Source: Agrobacterium sp. a22-2 (GTDB taxonomy: Bacteria; Pseudomonadota; Alphaproteobacteria; Rhizobiales; Rhizobiaceae). From it: 64,000 bases of DNA. Where the stretch lies: assembly GCF_012276985.1 (NCBI RefSeq), contig NZ_JAAXMM010000003.1, positions 186,001 to 250,000 on the forward strand, read 5' to 3'. How positions within the stretch are numbered: the stretch's first letter is position 1; each line of letters starts with the position of its first letter. Below are positions 45,109-53,968 of this stretch, piece after piece. Below the pieces are notes generated by a model that was not told where the DNA came from, made no database searches, and was given only the letters and a program-made list of their open reading frames with translations. Made by a program: the position numbers and the translations under genes.

Positions 45109-45138
45109 ATGGTTCGACGATTCGGAGCACTGCTATGA
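45109..45138 (+). CDS. Nine-codon upstream reading frame overlapping the codA start
   Basis: ATG at 45109, with GGGGAGGAG ahead of it (a far stronger ribosome site than the one for codA), encodes MVRRFGALL and stops at TGA 45136-45138, which overlaps the codA ATG (45135-45137) as ATGA. The arrangement predicts coupled translation of codA. No amino acid run suggests attenuation by a specific aminoacyl-tRNA. Confidence 0.45.
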   Translation: MVRRFGALL

Positions 45139-46436
45139 CATTCGATCTCATTATCCGGAATGCCAATCTCGCCGACGACCGCATGGGCGTCGATATCGCC
45201 GTGCAAGGCGGCAGGATCGCCGCCGTCGAGCGCAATATCAGTACCACTGCCGGCCGGGTCATCGATGCCGGCGGCAAGCTGGTCACGGCACCCTTCATCG
45301 ACATTCATTTTCATATGGATGCCACCCTGTCGCTCGGCACGCCGCGCCTCAACAGGTCGGGAACGCTGCTGGAGGGTATCCAGCTCTGGGGCGAGTTGAA
45401 GCCGTTGCTGACCAAGGAGGCGGTGATTGCCCGGGCGCTAAAATATTGCGACCTCGCCGTGGCGCAGGGGCTGCTGGCCGTGCGCAGCCATGTCGATGTC
45501 TGCGACGACAGGCTGGTTGGCGTCGAAGCGCTGCTGGAGGTCAAGGACCTCGTCAAGGACTATCTCGACCTGCAGCTGGTGGCGTTTCCGCAGGACGGCT
45601 ATTTCCGCTCCGCCACCTCGGCCGCCAATCTGCAGCGCGCCCTCGATATGGGCGTCGACGTGGTCGGCGGTATCCCGCATTTCGAGCGCACCATGGAAGA
45701 TGGACGGCTCTCGGTAAAAGCGCTGTGCGAGATTGCCGCAGAGCGCGGCCTGATGGTCGATCTGCATTGCGACGAAACCGACGATCCGCTGTCGCGCCAT
45801 ATCGAGACGCTGTGTTATGAAACGCAGCGCCTCGGCCTCAAGGGCCGGGTGGCCGGATCGCACCTGACCTCGATGCATTCGATGGATAATTATTACGCCT
45901 CCAAGCTGCTGCCGTTGATCGCCGAGGCGGAGATCCACTGCGTGCCCAATCCGCTGGCCAATATCGTGCTGCAGGGACGCCACGACACCTATCCCAAGCG
46001 ACGCGGCATGATGCGTGTGCCGGAACTGATGGCGCTTGGCGTCAATGTCGCCTTCGGCCAGGATTCGACGATGGATCCCTGGTATTCCTTCGGCAATGCC
46101 GACATGCTGGATGTGGCGCATATGGCGGTGCATACCGGCCATATGACCAGCCGCGATGCGGTGAAGGCCTGTTTCCGGGCGATTACCGACAATCCGGCGA
46201 AGGTCTTCGGGCTGGAAGGCTATGGCATCGCGCCGGGCTGCAATGCCGATTTCGTTCTCCTGGAGGCGCGCGACGCCATCGAAGCCGTCAGGCTGAGGGC
46301 CAACCGGCTGGCCGTGGTGCGGCGGGGCAAGGTCATTGCCGAGACCGCGCCGCGTACCGCCACGCTCGACATTCCCGGACGGCCGGCATCGGTTGATCCC
46401 TGGCGCTATGCGCCGGTGGAGGCTACCGCTCTGTAA
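45135..46436 (+). CDS. codA: Cytosine deaminase-family amidohydrolase with Ser at the CodA Asp314 position
   Basis: A 433-residue amidohydrolase, the size of E. coli CodA (427). The metal and catalytic residues are conserved: HFH (58, 60), Gln153 in FPQDG, HCDE (211-214), His243 and Asp310 in FGQDSTMDPW. E. coli has FGHDDVFDPW there, so the Asp314 equivalent is Ser311. Changes at that position in E. coli CodA are known to favour 5-substituted cytosines, and 5-methylcytosine deaminases exist in this family. The ATG at 45135 overlaps the stop of a short upstream frame. It is divergent from the RutR-like regulator and convergent with the importer operon. Product would be uracil or thymine. Confidence 0.8.
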   Translation: MTFDLIIRNANLADDRMGVDIAVQGGRIAAVERNISTTAGRVIDAGGKLVTAPFIDIHFHMDATLSLGTPRLNRSGTLLEGIQLWGELKPLLTKEAVIARALKYCDLAVAQGLLAVRSHVDVCDDRLVGVEALLEVKDLVKDYLDLQLVAFPQDGYFRSATSAANLQRALDMGVDVVGGIPHFERTMEDGRLSVKALCEIAAERGLMVDLHCDETDDPLSRHIETLCYETQRLGLKGRVAGSHLTSMHSMDNYYASKLLPLIAEAEIHCVPNPLANIVLQGRHDTYPKRRGMMRVPELMALGVNVAFGQDSTMDPWYSFGNADMLDVAHMAVHTGHMTSRDAVKACFRAITDNPAKVFGLEGYGIAPGCNADFVLLEARDAIEAVRLRANRLAVVRRGKVIAETAPRTATLDIPGRPASVDPWRYAPVEATAL

Positions 46437-46455
46437 CTAGCGAAATGGCGGCGGC

Positions 46456-46878
46456 TCAGAAATTGCCCTTCGAGCCACCGTCATTCCAAGCGTAGATTTC
46501 CCAGAGTTCGTCGTCCGGGCCGATGAAATAGGCGCAGCGGGCATTCCAGACATAATCGGCCGGCGGCCGGTAGAACGGCACGCCTTTGCCGTCGAGTTCC
46601 GCGTAGGCCTCGTCGACCGCCTCAGCCGAGGGCAGACGCACGGCGATGCAGACCTTGTGCGGCCCCTCTGCGGTGGTCCGGGACACACCGGTATGGTCGC
46701 TCAGGTGATCGATCTCCCAGCAGGCAAGCGTCAGCCCGGCGCCGTTGAATTCGGCAAAACCCTCCGCCCGGCGATTGAGTTCGAAGCCGAGCTTGCCGAC
46801 ATAGAAATCGACGGAGCGTTGCGTATCCTTGACGAGAACGCAGATGTCGGTGATGGCGTGTTCCTGGGCAAAGGCCAT
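46456..46878 (-). CDS. VOC-superfamily protein (glyoxalase/bleomycin-resistance fold)
   Basis: A 140-residue two-repeat VOC-fold protein. The repeats begin ITDICVLVKDTQRSVDFYVGKLGFE (quoted in part as ICVLVKDTQRSVDFY) and HKVCIAVRLPSAEAVDEAY, and end with FIGPDDELWEIYAW, where His, Glu or Gln metal ligands would lie. The family includes glyoxalases, dioxygenases and ligand-sequestering proteins, so the reaction is not predictable. As the last gene of the RutR-type operon, 5 bp after deoA, it may act on the pyrimidine or its breakdown product. Confidence 0.8.
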   Translation of the reverse strand: MAFAQEHAITDICVLVKDTQRSVDFYVGKLGFELNRRAEGFAEFNGAGLTLACWEIDHLSDHTGVSRTTAEGPHKVCIAVRLPSAEAVDEAYAELDGKGVPFYRPPADYVWNARCAYFIGPDDELWEIYAWNDGGSKGNF

Positions 46879-46882
46879 GGGT

Positions 46883-48235
46883 TCAGGTCTCTAGGTCAAA
46901 GGTTGAGATGCGGCCCATGACGACGGGACGGCGTGGCACGGGGTCTGGGCCGATGGTGACGGCGGCGATGATCGCCTGAGCTGCGGCCTCGAACTGCGCC
47001 TCGGATCGGAGATGCAGGTGGCATAGGGCTGCGCCGGGGATAACGGTATCGCCGACATGCACCATGCCGGTCAGGCCGACGCCGTTGTCGATCTGGTCGG
47101 TCGGCAGCTTGCGACCGGCGCCGAGCGCGACCATGGCCAGACCGACCGCAAAGGCATCGACTGTCTGCACGAAGCCGCCCGATGGCGCCGGCACGGCCAG
47201 GATGACGGGTACCGTTTCAAGATGGTGATCGGGATCGGCGGTGATATCGCCGGGTCCGCCAAGGGCTGCCACCATGCGGCGGAAGCGGTCGAGGGCCGAG
47301 CCGTCGGACAGACGCGCCTCAAGTGTATCCAGGGCGTCCTGCGTTGAAGCGGCAAGCCTCGCCATCACAAGTATTTCCGCCGACAGGGAAAACACCAACT
47401 GGCGCATGCGCGGATCCTGGTGGCGCCCGCCCAGAAAGTCGATGGCCTCCCTGACCTGCAGCCTGCTGCCGATGGCGTCGCCCATCACCTCGTCCATGTC
47501 GACGATCAGCGTCACCATGGGAAGGCCGGCCCGCCGGGCGACGGAAACGAGGCTGTTTGCCAGTTCCTCGGCCTCGGCCGTGCGCGGCATGAAGGCGCCG
47601 GAGCCATAGTTGACGCTCATGACCAGGCCGGAAATGCCGGCCGCGAGCTTTTTCGACAGGATCGAGGAGGTGATCAGCGGCACGGACTCGACCGTCGCGG
47701 TCACGTCGCGCACGTAATAGATCGCCGCATCGGCAGGCGCCAGTGTCGGCGTCGGGCCGATGATGGCCGCCCCTGCTTTCGTGACTGCATCGCGGAACAC
47801 AGCCGTCGGCGGGGCGATGTCGCAGCCGGGAATGGCCTCCATCAGGTCGACCTCGCCACCGGTATGGCCCAGTCCACGCGCCGAAATCATCGGCATATGC
47901 ACACCGCAGGCGGCGACCAGCGGGGCGAGGATCAGGCTGACTTTCTCGTCACCGGTGCCGCCGCTCGAATGCTTGTCGATGATGGTGGCGGGGTCGATGC
48001 CCGTGCCGGTCCAGTCGACCACCTCGCCGCTGTCGCGCATGGCAAGGGTCAGCGCGGCGGTTTCCTCCGGCGCCATGCCGTTCAGGAAGGCCGCCATGGC
48101 AAAGGCGGCGATCTGGCCTTCCGAAACGTCTCCCCGGCCGATGCCTTCGACAAAGCGGCGGATATCGGTCGGCGCCAGGCTCTGACGATTGCGTTTGGTG
48201 CGGATGAATTGTGCGGGCAGGAAAACCGGTTCCAT
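46883..48235 (-). CDS. deoA: Thymidine/pyrimidine-nucleoside phosphorylase
   Basis: A 450-residue pyrimidine nucleoside phosphorylase that splits (deoxy)thymidine or uridine into base and (deoxy)ribose 1-phosphate. The phosphate-binding DKHSSGGTGDEKV is at 87-99. RGLGHTGG follows (E. coli GRGLGHTGGTLDKLE; here EVDLMEA). The base-contact residues Arg176, Ser191 and Lys195 are in RDVTATVESVPLITSSILSKK (quoted as RDVTATVE and SSILSKK). The length is normal. It follows the amidohydrolase gene by 6 bp and precedes the VOC gene by 4 bp in a minus-strand operon with the Pot-type importer, so the importer probably brings in a pyrimidine nucleoside or base. Confidence 0.9.
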   Translation of the reverse strand: MEPVFLPAQFIRTKRNRQSLAPTDIRRFVEGIGRGDVSEGQIAAFAMAAFLNGMAPEETAALTLAMRDSGEVVDWTGTGIDPATIIDKHSSGGTGDEKVSLILAPLVAACGVHMPMISARGLGHTGGEVDLMEAIPGCDIAPPTAVFRDAVTKAGAAIIGPTPTLAPADAAIYYVRDVTATVESVPLITSSILSKKLAAGISGLVMSVNYGSGAFMPRTAEAEELANSLVSVARRAGLPMVTLIVDMDEVMGDAIGSRLQVREAIDFLGGRHQDPRMRQLVFSLSAEILVMARLAASTQDALDTLEARLSDGSALDRFRRMVAALGGPGDITADPDHHLETVPVILAVPAPSGGFVQTVDAFAVGLAMVALGAGRKLPTDQIDNGVGLTGMVHVGDTVIPGAALCHLHLRSEAQFEAAAQAIIAAVTIGPDPVPRRPVVMGRISTFDLET

Positions 48236-48241
48236 GCGCCC

Positions 48242-49771
48242 TCAGCCCGCGCTGTTGCGGCCGGGCCAGAGCGGCAGGTCGCCCTGGTAGCGATGAATGC
48301 CGATATCCTGGATGGTGGCGCGGCGATGCATCTCGCGCATATAGGGATCGAAGCGGGCATTGAGCTTTTCGAGTTCCGCATGCTCGGCCATATAGGCCGG
48401 CAGCAGTTCGCGCAACTCGGCGAAAACTGCCGCCTCATCGACCGTCGTCAGCCTGCTGTCCTCCACGACAACAGCGCCATTGGCGACGACCATGCGGATG
48501 TTGGAGCCGTTCTCGCAATAGACGAGATGGTGGTCGAGCCGGTTCATTGGCATGTAGTCGTAACCGGAAAGATCGATCATCACCAGGTCGGCGCGCTTGC
48601 CCACTTCCAGCGAGCCGGTCACTTTGTCCAGGAGAGCGGTGCGCGCACCCTCGATCGTGGCAGAGCGCAACACCTCGGCTGCCGTCATCCAGCGATCGGT
48701 GTCCGGACCGGCGATATCATGGACCAGGCCGGCAAAGCGCATCACGTCGAAGATGCGCGCCGTATCGTTGCTGCTCATGCCGTCGGTGCCGAGCCCGACA
48801 TGCACGCCGGCATCGAGCAGGCGGCGGATCGGCGCTATGCCGGAGCCGAGCTTGAGGTTGGAAATGACATTGTGGGCAATCGAGCAATCGGCCTCGCCCA
48901 TCAGCGCCATGTCCTCGTCGCTGACCCAGATCGAATGGGCAATGGTGGTATTGGGCGTCAGCATGCCGATGTCGCGCATGTAGCCGATCAGGCTCTTGCC
49001 GTAGAATTCCGGACCCGTCACGGCCTGGGTCTTCGTCTCCAGAACATGCGTGTGGTAGGGCACGCCCTTGTCCTGGGCCAGCGCCAGGCAGGCCTGCATC
49101 ATCGCGACCGAGCAGCGCTGCGGAGCGGATGCCGACACCATGAAGCCGAGCCGGCCGGACCGGCCGTGCTGGCTTGCAAACACCTCGCGGCAATAGGCGA
49201 TGTAATCGTCGGGCGTAATGGTGGGGCCGGCGATCTGCGCCTGCAGGTCGGCGGGGATCAGGTCGCGCAAGTAAGGCATGGTGTCGAACACATGCTTGTC
49301 GATCACGCAGTGCGAGACATTGGCCCGGATACCGGAGGCGTCATAGGCATCGAACACCAGTTTCAGGCGATCGAAGTCGAAACCCGGCGGATCGAAGAAA
49401 TCGTCGATCATGGTGGTGACGCCAGCCTTGAGCGATTCCATCGCCGTGATCAGGCTGCGCAGGTAGAGAAGCCGCGGCGCAATTGGTCCTTTCATCAGAA
49501 GCGGATAGGAATAGAGCATCCACACTTCCAGCGGCATGTTCTGGTAGCGGCCTTTGAAGAAGGTCTCCGAGGAATGCATATGCGCATTGACGAGGCCCGG
49601 CATCAGCAGCCGGCCCGTCGCGTCGATGATGCGGGCGCCGTCGGGAGCCTCAAGATTGGCGCCGATGGCGGCGATGCTGTCGCCCTCAACGAGAACGTCG
49701 CCGCTGAACGGCGTCGTGCCATGGGCCTTGTCCATGGTGAGGATGGTGGCGTTGCGGAAGAGAAGCGTCAT
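48242..49771 (-). CDS. Amidohydrolase, AtzA/TrzN-type deaminase of unknown substrate
   Basis: A 509-residue metal-dependent hydrolase of the subtype III/ATZ-TRZ group. The metal ligands are HMH (64, 66), the His in YHTHVLET, the His in AHSIW, and Asp in GLGTDGMSSND. These enzymes deaminate or dechlorinate N-heterocycles (guanine, isoguanine, S-adenosylhomocysteine-type or triazine substrates). The operon context suggests a pyrimidine or pterin-like base, but I cannot name it. It sits 17 bp before the PotC-like permease in the reverse reading, that is, downstream of it, and 6 bp upstream of deoA. The 509-residue length exceeds the usual 450 by a C-terminal tail. Confidence 0.8.
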   Translation of the reverse strand: MTLLFRNATILTMDKAHGTTPFSGDVLVEGDSIAAIGANLEAPDGARIIDATGRLLMPGLVNAHMHSSETFFKGRYQNMPLEVWMLYSYPLLMKGPIAPRLLYLRSLITAMESLKAGVTTMIDDFFDPPGFDFDRLKLVFDAYDASGIRANVSHCVIDKHVFDTMPYLRDLIPADLQAQIAGPTITPDDYIAYCREVFASQHGRSGRLGFMVSASAPQRCSVAMMQACLALAQDKGVPYHTHVLETKTQAVTGPEFYGKSLIGYMRDIGMLTPNTTIAHSIWVSDEDMALMGEADCSIAHNVISNLKLGSGIAPIRRLLDAGVHVGLGTDGMSSNDTARIFDVMRFAGLVHDIAGPDTDRWMTAAEVLRSATIEGARTALLDKVTGSLEVGKRADLVMIDLSGYDYMPMNRLDHHLVYCENGSNIRMVVANGAVVVEDSRLTTVDEAAVFAELRELLPAYMAEHAELEKLNARFDPYMREMHRRATIQDIGIHRYQGDLPLWPGRNSAG

Positions 49772-49787
49772 CGAGTGGGCCTTTGGG

Positions 49788-50591
49788 TCATGAATCAGTC
49801 TCGTTGCGGCCGAGCAGCAGCGGCAGCAGCACGAGTTCGAGGCCGATCAGCACCAGGCAGGAGATCGAAAAGACGATGGTGCCGATGGCATTGAGCGAGG
49901 GGTCGATCGAGGCGACCAGGACGGAGTAGATGGCGACGGGTAGCGTCGGCTGAAAGCCCGAGACGAACCAGGCGATGATGAATTCGTCGAAGGAGAAGGT
50001 GAAGGCCAGCAGCCAGGCCCCGAAAATGCCGGGCAGGGCAAACGGCAGGACCACCTTGGTGACCGCCTGCCATTCGGTGGCGCCGAGATCCCAGGCGGCT
50101 TCCTCCAGAGCGCTTGGCATCTGCGCCAGCCGCAGCTGGATGATGGCAAGGGCGGGCGCAGTGATCAGCACGACATGGGTGAGGAACACCGAAAACAGCG
50201 TGCCCGACAGATGGATGCGCGCCAGCAGGCCGAGAAAGCCAACGCCGAGGATCAGCGGTGGAATGATGATCGGCAGCGTCACAAGGGCCAGAAACGCGGT
50301 CTTTCCGCGGAAGGTGAAGCGGTTGAAGGCGTAGGCGGCAAAGAAGGCGATGAGCGTGGCAACGGTCGCTGCCGCCGGCGAGACGATCAGCGTATTGCCC
50401 AGCGCATTCAGCAGCGTACCGTCGGTAAAAAGCTTGTCATACCACTGCACCGTCCAGCCCTGCAGCGGGAAGCCCGGAAAGCGGTTCTTCTGGAGGGAGA
50501 ACAGCACCAACACGACGAGCGGCAGGAACATGAAGGCATAGGCGATGCCGAGCCAGAACCGGCCAAGGATGATCCACGGATTGGCGCGCAT
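49788..50591 (-). CDS. Spermidine/putrescine-type ABC permease (PotC-like) of the pyrimidine operon
   Basis: A 267-residue inner-membrane permease with about six helices and the EAA loop EEAAWDLGATEWQAVTKVVLPFALPG (quoted as EEAAWDLGATEWQAV). The ATG at 50591 shares a base with the PotB-like stop (TGATG). It belongs to the PotABCD family, but with pyrimidine genes downstream its substrate is more likely a nucleobase or nucleoside. Confidence 0.9.
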   Translation of the reverse strand: MRANPWIILGRFWLGIAYAFMFLPLVVLVLFSLQKNRFPGFPLQGWTVQWYDKLFTDGTLLNALGNTLIVSPAAATVATLIAFFAAYAFNRFTFRGKTAFLALVTLPIIIPPLILGVGFLGLLARIHLSGTLFSVFLTHVVLITAPALAIIQLRLAQMPSALEEAAWDLGATEWQAVTKVVLPFALPGIFGAWLLAFTFSFDEFIIAWFVSGFQPTLPVAIYSVLVASIDPSLNAIGTIVFSISCLVLIGLELVLLPLLLGRNETDS

Positions 50592-51520
50592 CAGCCGATC
50601 CTCCTGCGCGCCCGGTCGGCGGCCACGAAGCCGAGCGCCAGGGCGGCCACCATGACGACGATCAGGATCGTCGCCAGCGCCGAGGTGCGCGGCAGGTTGG
50701 TCGAGCTGGAATAGTCCGACATGATCATGCTGGCATAGGTCGGCAACTTGCCGATGATCGAGGCGCCGGTGCCGCCGCCCAGCAGATTGCCCGACAGGGC
50801 ATCGCCCAGGCTGACGATCACCGCGAAACTGCCGGCGGTCAAAAGGCCGAAGCGCGACAGCGGCAGGATGACCCGCGTGAAGGCCTGCCAGCGCGTCGCG
50901 CCAAGTTCGCGGGCCGCCTCGATCAGCACCTTGTCGATGGCGAGGATGCTGACATAGAGAATGACGATCAGGATCGGGGCGAGATAGTGGATCAGGCCGA
51001 TGCGGGTGGCGATCTGGGTATAGATGACGTCGATGCGGTAGTCGGCAAGCCCCACCTGTTTCAGCACTGAATTGATCACCCCGTTGCGTGACAGGATGGT
51101 CTGCCAGGAATAAAGCCGCAGCACATAACTCGACCAGAATGGCGCAATGGCCAGAAGCAGCGCCAGCCGCTGCCAGCGGGCCGGCACGGAAAAGGCGATC
51201 GCCAAAGCGACCATGTAGGACAGGATGACGGCGAAGATCGCGGTTGTGCTGGCGACCCACAGGGACTGCACCAGCGCCAGGCCATAGCGCGAGCGGGTAA
51301 AAAAGCTCGCAAAAATGTCCTGGTAATTGGCCAGCGAAACATCCGGCACGGCCTGGAAGTTTTCGACCCGCCAGAAGCCGATCCACAGCAGGAAGAGGAG
51401 CGGCAGCAGGAACAGCAGGGTCAGCCAGATGGCGAGCGGGGCGAGGAACCAGACTTTCAGCGCGCTGTCGTTCGGCGTGCGCAGTCTTTTGCCTGTTGTC
51501 GCGGGTATGGCATCGCTCAT
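50591..51520 (-). CDS. Spermidine/putrescine-type ABC permease (PotB-like) of the pyrimidine operon
   Basis: A 309-residue permease with six helices, starting at the ATG at 51520, which overlaps the ATPase stop by 4 bp. The N-terminal cytoplasmic part (1-24) precedes helix 1 (FLAPLAIWLTLLFLLPLLF), and the EAA loop reads EAARELGATRWQAFTRVILP. The upstream open frame to 51820 is the ATPase shadow. Confidence 0.9.
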   Translation of the reverse strand: MSDAIPATTGKRLRTPNDSALKVWFLAPLAIWLTLLFLLPLLFLLWIGFWRVENFQAVPDVSLANYQDIFASFFTRSRYGLALVQSLWVASTTAIFAVILSYMVALAIAFSVPARWQRLALLLAIAPFWSSYVLRLYSWQTILSRNGVINSVLKQVGLADYRIDVIYTQIATRIGLIHYLAPILIVILYVSILAIDKVLIEAARELGATRWQAFTRVILPLSRFGLLTAGSFAVIVSLGDALSGNLLGGGTGASIIGKLPTYASMIMSDYSSSTNLPRTSALATILIVVMVAALALGFVAADRARRRIG

Positions 51521-52596
51521 GGAGCCCCCCGGATCAGCGAGGCATCCGCCGGCGCGAAAAAGGCGCTGGCCGGCGCATTGATTTCGACAGGCAGAACCTG
51601 CTGCGAGATGAGCTTGATCTCGGTGCCGTCGATGAGATCCATCAGATAGATATTGTGCGAGCCGGCATATTCGCGGCCGCGGATCGTCGCATCCAGCCGG
51701 TTTTCCCCTGAAATGCCGGTGGGCGCGCTCTTCATCTTGTCGGCCTGGACGACGACGAAGACCTGGGTTCCGACGGGTGGCGGATCGTCGGTGTCCACAA
51801 CCACCTGACCATGGCTGCAATGGACCAGCACCCGGCCGGGTTCGGCCTGCTGGACGCGGCCTGCAAACAGGTTGTTGGTGCCGACGAAGCGTGCCACGAA
51901 TTCCGTCTTCGGCCGGGCGAACATCTCCTCCGGGCTGTCGATCTGCTCGATCCGCCCCTTGTTCATCACCACCACCCGATCGGCCATCGAGAAGGCTTCG
52001 GTCTGGTTATGGGTCACGTAGATGAAGGCCATGCCGAGCTGCTGCTGGATGCGGCGAAGCTCGCCCTGCATGCGGATGCGCAGATGCGCGTCGAGCGCCG
52101 ACAGCGGTTCGTCGAGCAGCAGGATATCCGGCTCGGTGACCAGGGCACGGGCCAGCGCGACGCGCTGTTTCTGTCCCCCGGACAGCTGGCTGATGCGGCG
52201 GCCGAGAAAATCCGAAAGGCCGACCAGTTCGGCCATGGCCTTGACCTTGCCGGAGACGACGGCCTTGTCATGCGCCTTCAGGGTCAACCCGAAGGCGATA
52301 TTGCCGGCCACGTCGAGATGCGGAAAGAGCGCATAGTTCTGCCAGACCAGCCGGGTCGAGCGCAGGTTGACCGGCACGTCGGAGACGTCCTTGCCGCGGA
52401 TATGGAGCTGGCCGGAGGAGGCGGTTTCCAGCCCCGCCAGGATGCGCAGCAGCGTGGTCTTGCCGCAGCCCGACGGCCCCATGATGGCGATGAATTCGCT
52501 GCGCCCGACCTTCAGGTTGACGGAATCGACGGCCACGAAATCGCTGAAGCGCTTGGTGATCGACAGGAGTTCGAGCTCGGGTACGGCAGGGGTCAT
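51517..52596 (-). CDS. Spermidine/putrescine-type ABC ATPase (PotA-like) of the pyrimidine operon
   Basis: A 359-residue ATPase with Walker A GPSGCGKTT, Q-loop WQNYALFPHL, signature LSGGQKQR, Walker B ILLLDEPLSALD, H-loop VTHNQTEA and a C-terminal TOBE domain. The ATG at 52596 (MTPAVPE) has AGGA 6 nt upstream; ATG at 52617 is an alternative. It overlaps the PotB-like gene by 4 bp and lies 31-70 bp after the binding-protein gene. Confidence 0.9.
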   Translation of the reverse strand: MTPAVPELELLSITKRFSDFVAVDSVNLKVGRSEFIAIMGPSGCGKTTLLRILAGLETASSGQLHIRGKDVSDVPVNLRSTRLVWQNYALFPHLDVAGNIAFGLTLKAHDKAVVSGKVKAMAELVGLSDFLGRRISQLSGGQKQRVALARALVTEPDILLLDEPLSALDAHLRIRMQGELRRIQQQLGMAFIYVTHNQTEAFSMADRVVVMNKGRIEQIDSPEEMFARPKTEFVARFVGTNNLFAGRVQQAEPGRVLVHCSHGQVVVDTDDPPPVGTQVFVVVQADKMKSAPTGISGENRLDATIRGREYAGSHNIYLMDLIDGTEIKLISQQVLPVEINAPASAFFAPADASLIRGAP

Positions 52597-52666
52597 CGGC
52601 TTTCCTGGTTGTTTCATCCGCGCCCCCCAGGGCAAGGGAGCGCGGGTCTTTGGTGTTGCTGGAGCC

Positions 52667-53845
52667 TCAGGCGGTCTTGAACTCGTTGAAGATGTCGATC
52701 CAGGCCTGTTCCGGCTGGTTGGTCGGCAGGCCGCGCGGCATCGAGCGGTCGATCAGCGTTTCGACCAGCATCTTGCCGGGGTTTTCCGGATCGGGAACAT
52801 AGGAGAGCAGCTTCTTCTGGTCGTCATCCCAGTAGTCGACGATCTTCATGTTGGGGCCGCGCGCCTTGAAGGCCTTGGTGTAGACCAGCTTCGACTGGAC
52901 CTTCGGAGAGGTCATGTACTTGACCCATTCCATCGCCAGGTCCTTGTTCTTCGACGCCGAGCAGACGCAGGCGACTTCTTGCCAGCGAATGCCGCCCTGC
53001 TTCGGAATGGTCGAGGAGAAATTGTCGTAGCCGGCCAGCTTCAGGTCGATATCGAGGTCGCCGGTGGGCGAGGCGAAGATGTCGCCGGCGAGCATCGCCT
53101 GGGCGATCGGCTGGTTCGAGGAGCCGAACATGCCGACCTGCGGCCGCAGCTTGATCAGGAACTCCTTGACCTGGGCAAGCTGAGCGTCGTCGATGACATA
53201 GGGCGTCTGGTTGCCGGGATTGATGGCCAGGCTGGCATTGCCGAGATTGGGCAGGTACCAGTCGAAAATGCCGATCTTGCCCGCATATTTCGGATCGAGC
53301 AGCGAGTTCCAGTCGGTGGCCTCCTCGGCCGACATCTCGTCGGTATTGTAGGAAATGCCGTAGAACGAAAAACGCGTCGGGATGCCGTAGACCGTGCCGT
53401 CTGTCTCGCCCTTGGTCGGGGCGAAGTCGCGGAATTTCGGGTGATAATTGGCCAGTTCGTCGAAGCCTTCGGTCTTGTAGGCCTCGATGGCGCTCTGGGC
53501 TTTCAGTTTCTGCACATATTCGGCGTCAGAGATGATGGCGTCGAAGGTGCCGGGCGGCGTCTGCGCAAAGAACTGCAGCATCTGCTCGCCGCCGATATAG
53601 ATCTTGAACTCCACCTTGGTCTTGTGGAGGTCCTCGAACTCGGCAATGACATCCTTTTCTTCATAGCCCGGCCAGCAGAGCACGCGCAACGGCTCGGCGG
53701 CATGCGCGGGCCGTGAGAAGATGGTGAAATTGCCAAAAACCGTGCTTGCCGCGGCGGCGGCTGTCCCGCCGAGCAATGTGCGCCGGCTGACATCGGTCAA
53801 ACCCGAAGACGGCGTGTTTTCTTCTGCCTGCTTTTCGTTCGTCAT
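52667..53845 (-). CDS. PotD/PotF-type substrate-binding protein with Tat signal, pyrimidine operon
   Basis: A 392-residue periplasmic binding protein of family 1. The N-terminus carries a twin-arginine signal, SRRTLLGG (about 20-27) followed by a hydrophobic Ala-rich stretch and cleavage near AHAAEPLR (about 50), so it is exported folded by the Tat system. The body resembles PotD/PotF polyamine binding proteins (VLCWPGYEEKDV; WYLPNLGNASLAI). First gene of the RutR-type operon; the operator palindrome lies about 125-155 bp upstream. The binding pocket Asp/Trp residues for polyamine are not evident to me, and the ligand is inferred to be a pyrimidine derivative. Confidence 0.85.
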   Translation of the reverse strand: MTNEKQAEENTPSSGLTDVSRRTLLGGTAAAAASTVFGNFTIFSRPAHAAEPLRVLCWPGYEEKDVIAEFEDLHKTKVEFKIYIGGEQMLQFFAQTPPGTFDAIISDAEYVQKLKAQSAIEAYKTEGFDELANYHPKFRDFAPTKGETDGTVYGIPTRFSFYGISYNTDEMSAEEATDWNSLLDPKYAGKIGIFDWYLPNLGNASLAINPGNQTPYVIDDAQLAQVKEFLIKLRPQVGMFGSSNQPIAQAMLAGDIFASPTGDLDIDLKLAGYDNFSSTIPKQGGIRWQEVACVCSASKNKDLAMEWVKYMTSPKVQSKLVYTKAFKARGPNMKIVDYWDDDQKKLLSYVPDPENPGKMLVETLIDRSMPRGLPTNQPEQAWIDIFNEFKTA

Positions 53846-53968
53846 AGCGCTCCCCTATTGGCTGACAAGCTGTGCGTGACAAGGGTCGCAATTTTTATGC
53901 CAATCTCTAAAGCGCTAATTTCACTGGGATTAATTGAGACACGCCGGAAAAGATCAACCGACAGAAGA

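Noticed and set aside
45109..45138. Mini-ORF as the true codA start by frameshift
   Set aside because: The frames differ and the codA protein begins with the normal family N-terminus at 45135, so it is better read as an upstream leader.
47420..49894. 824-codon plus-strand open frame
   Set aside because: It lies antisense to deoA and the amidohydrolase, whose motifs are intact; the frame has low-complexity His/Arg/Asp-rich composition typical of antisense GC-rich codons.
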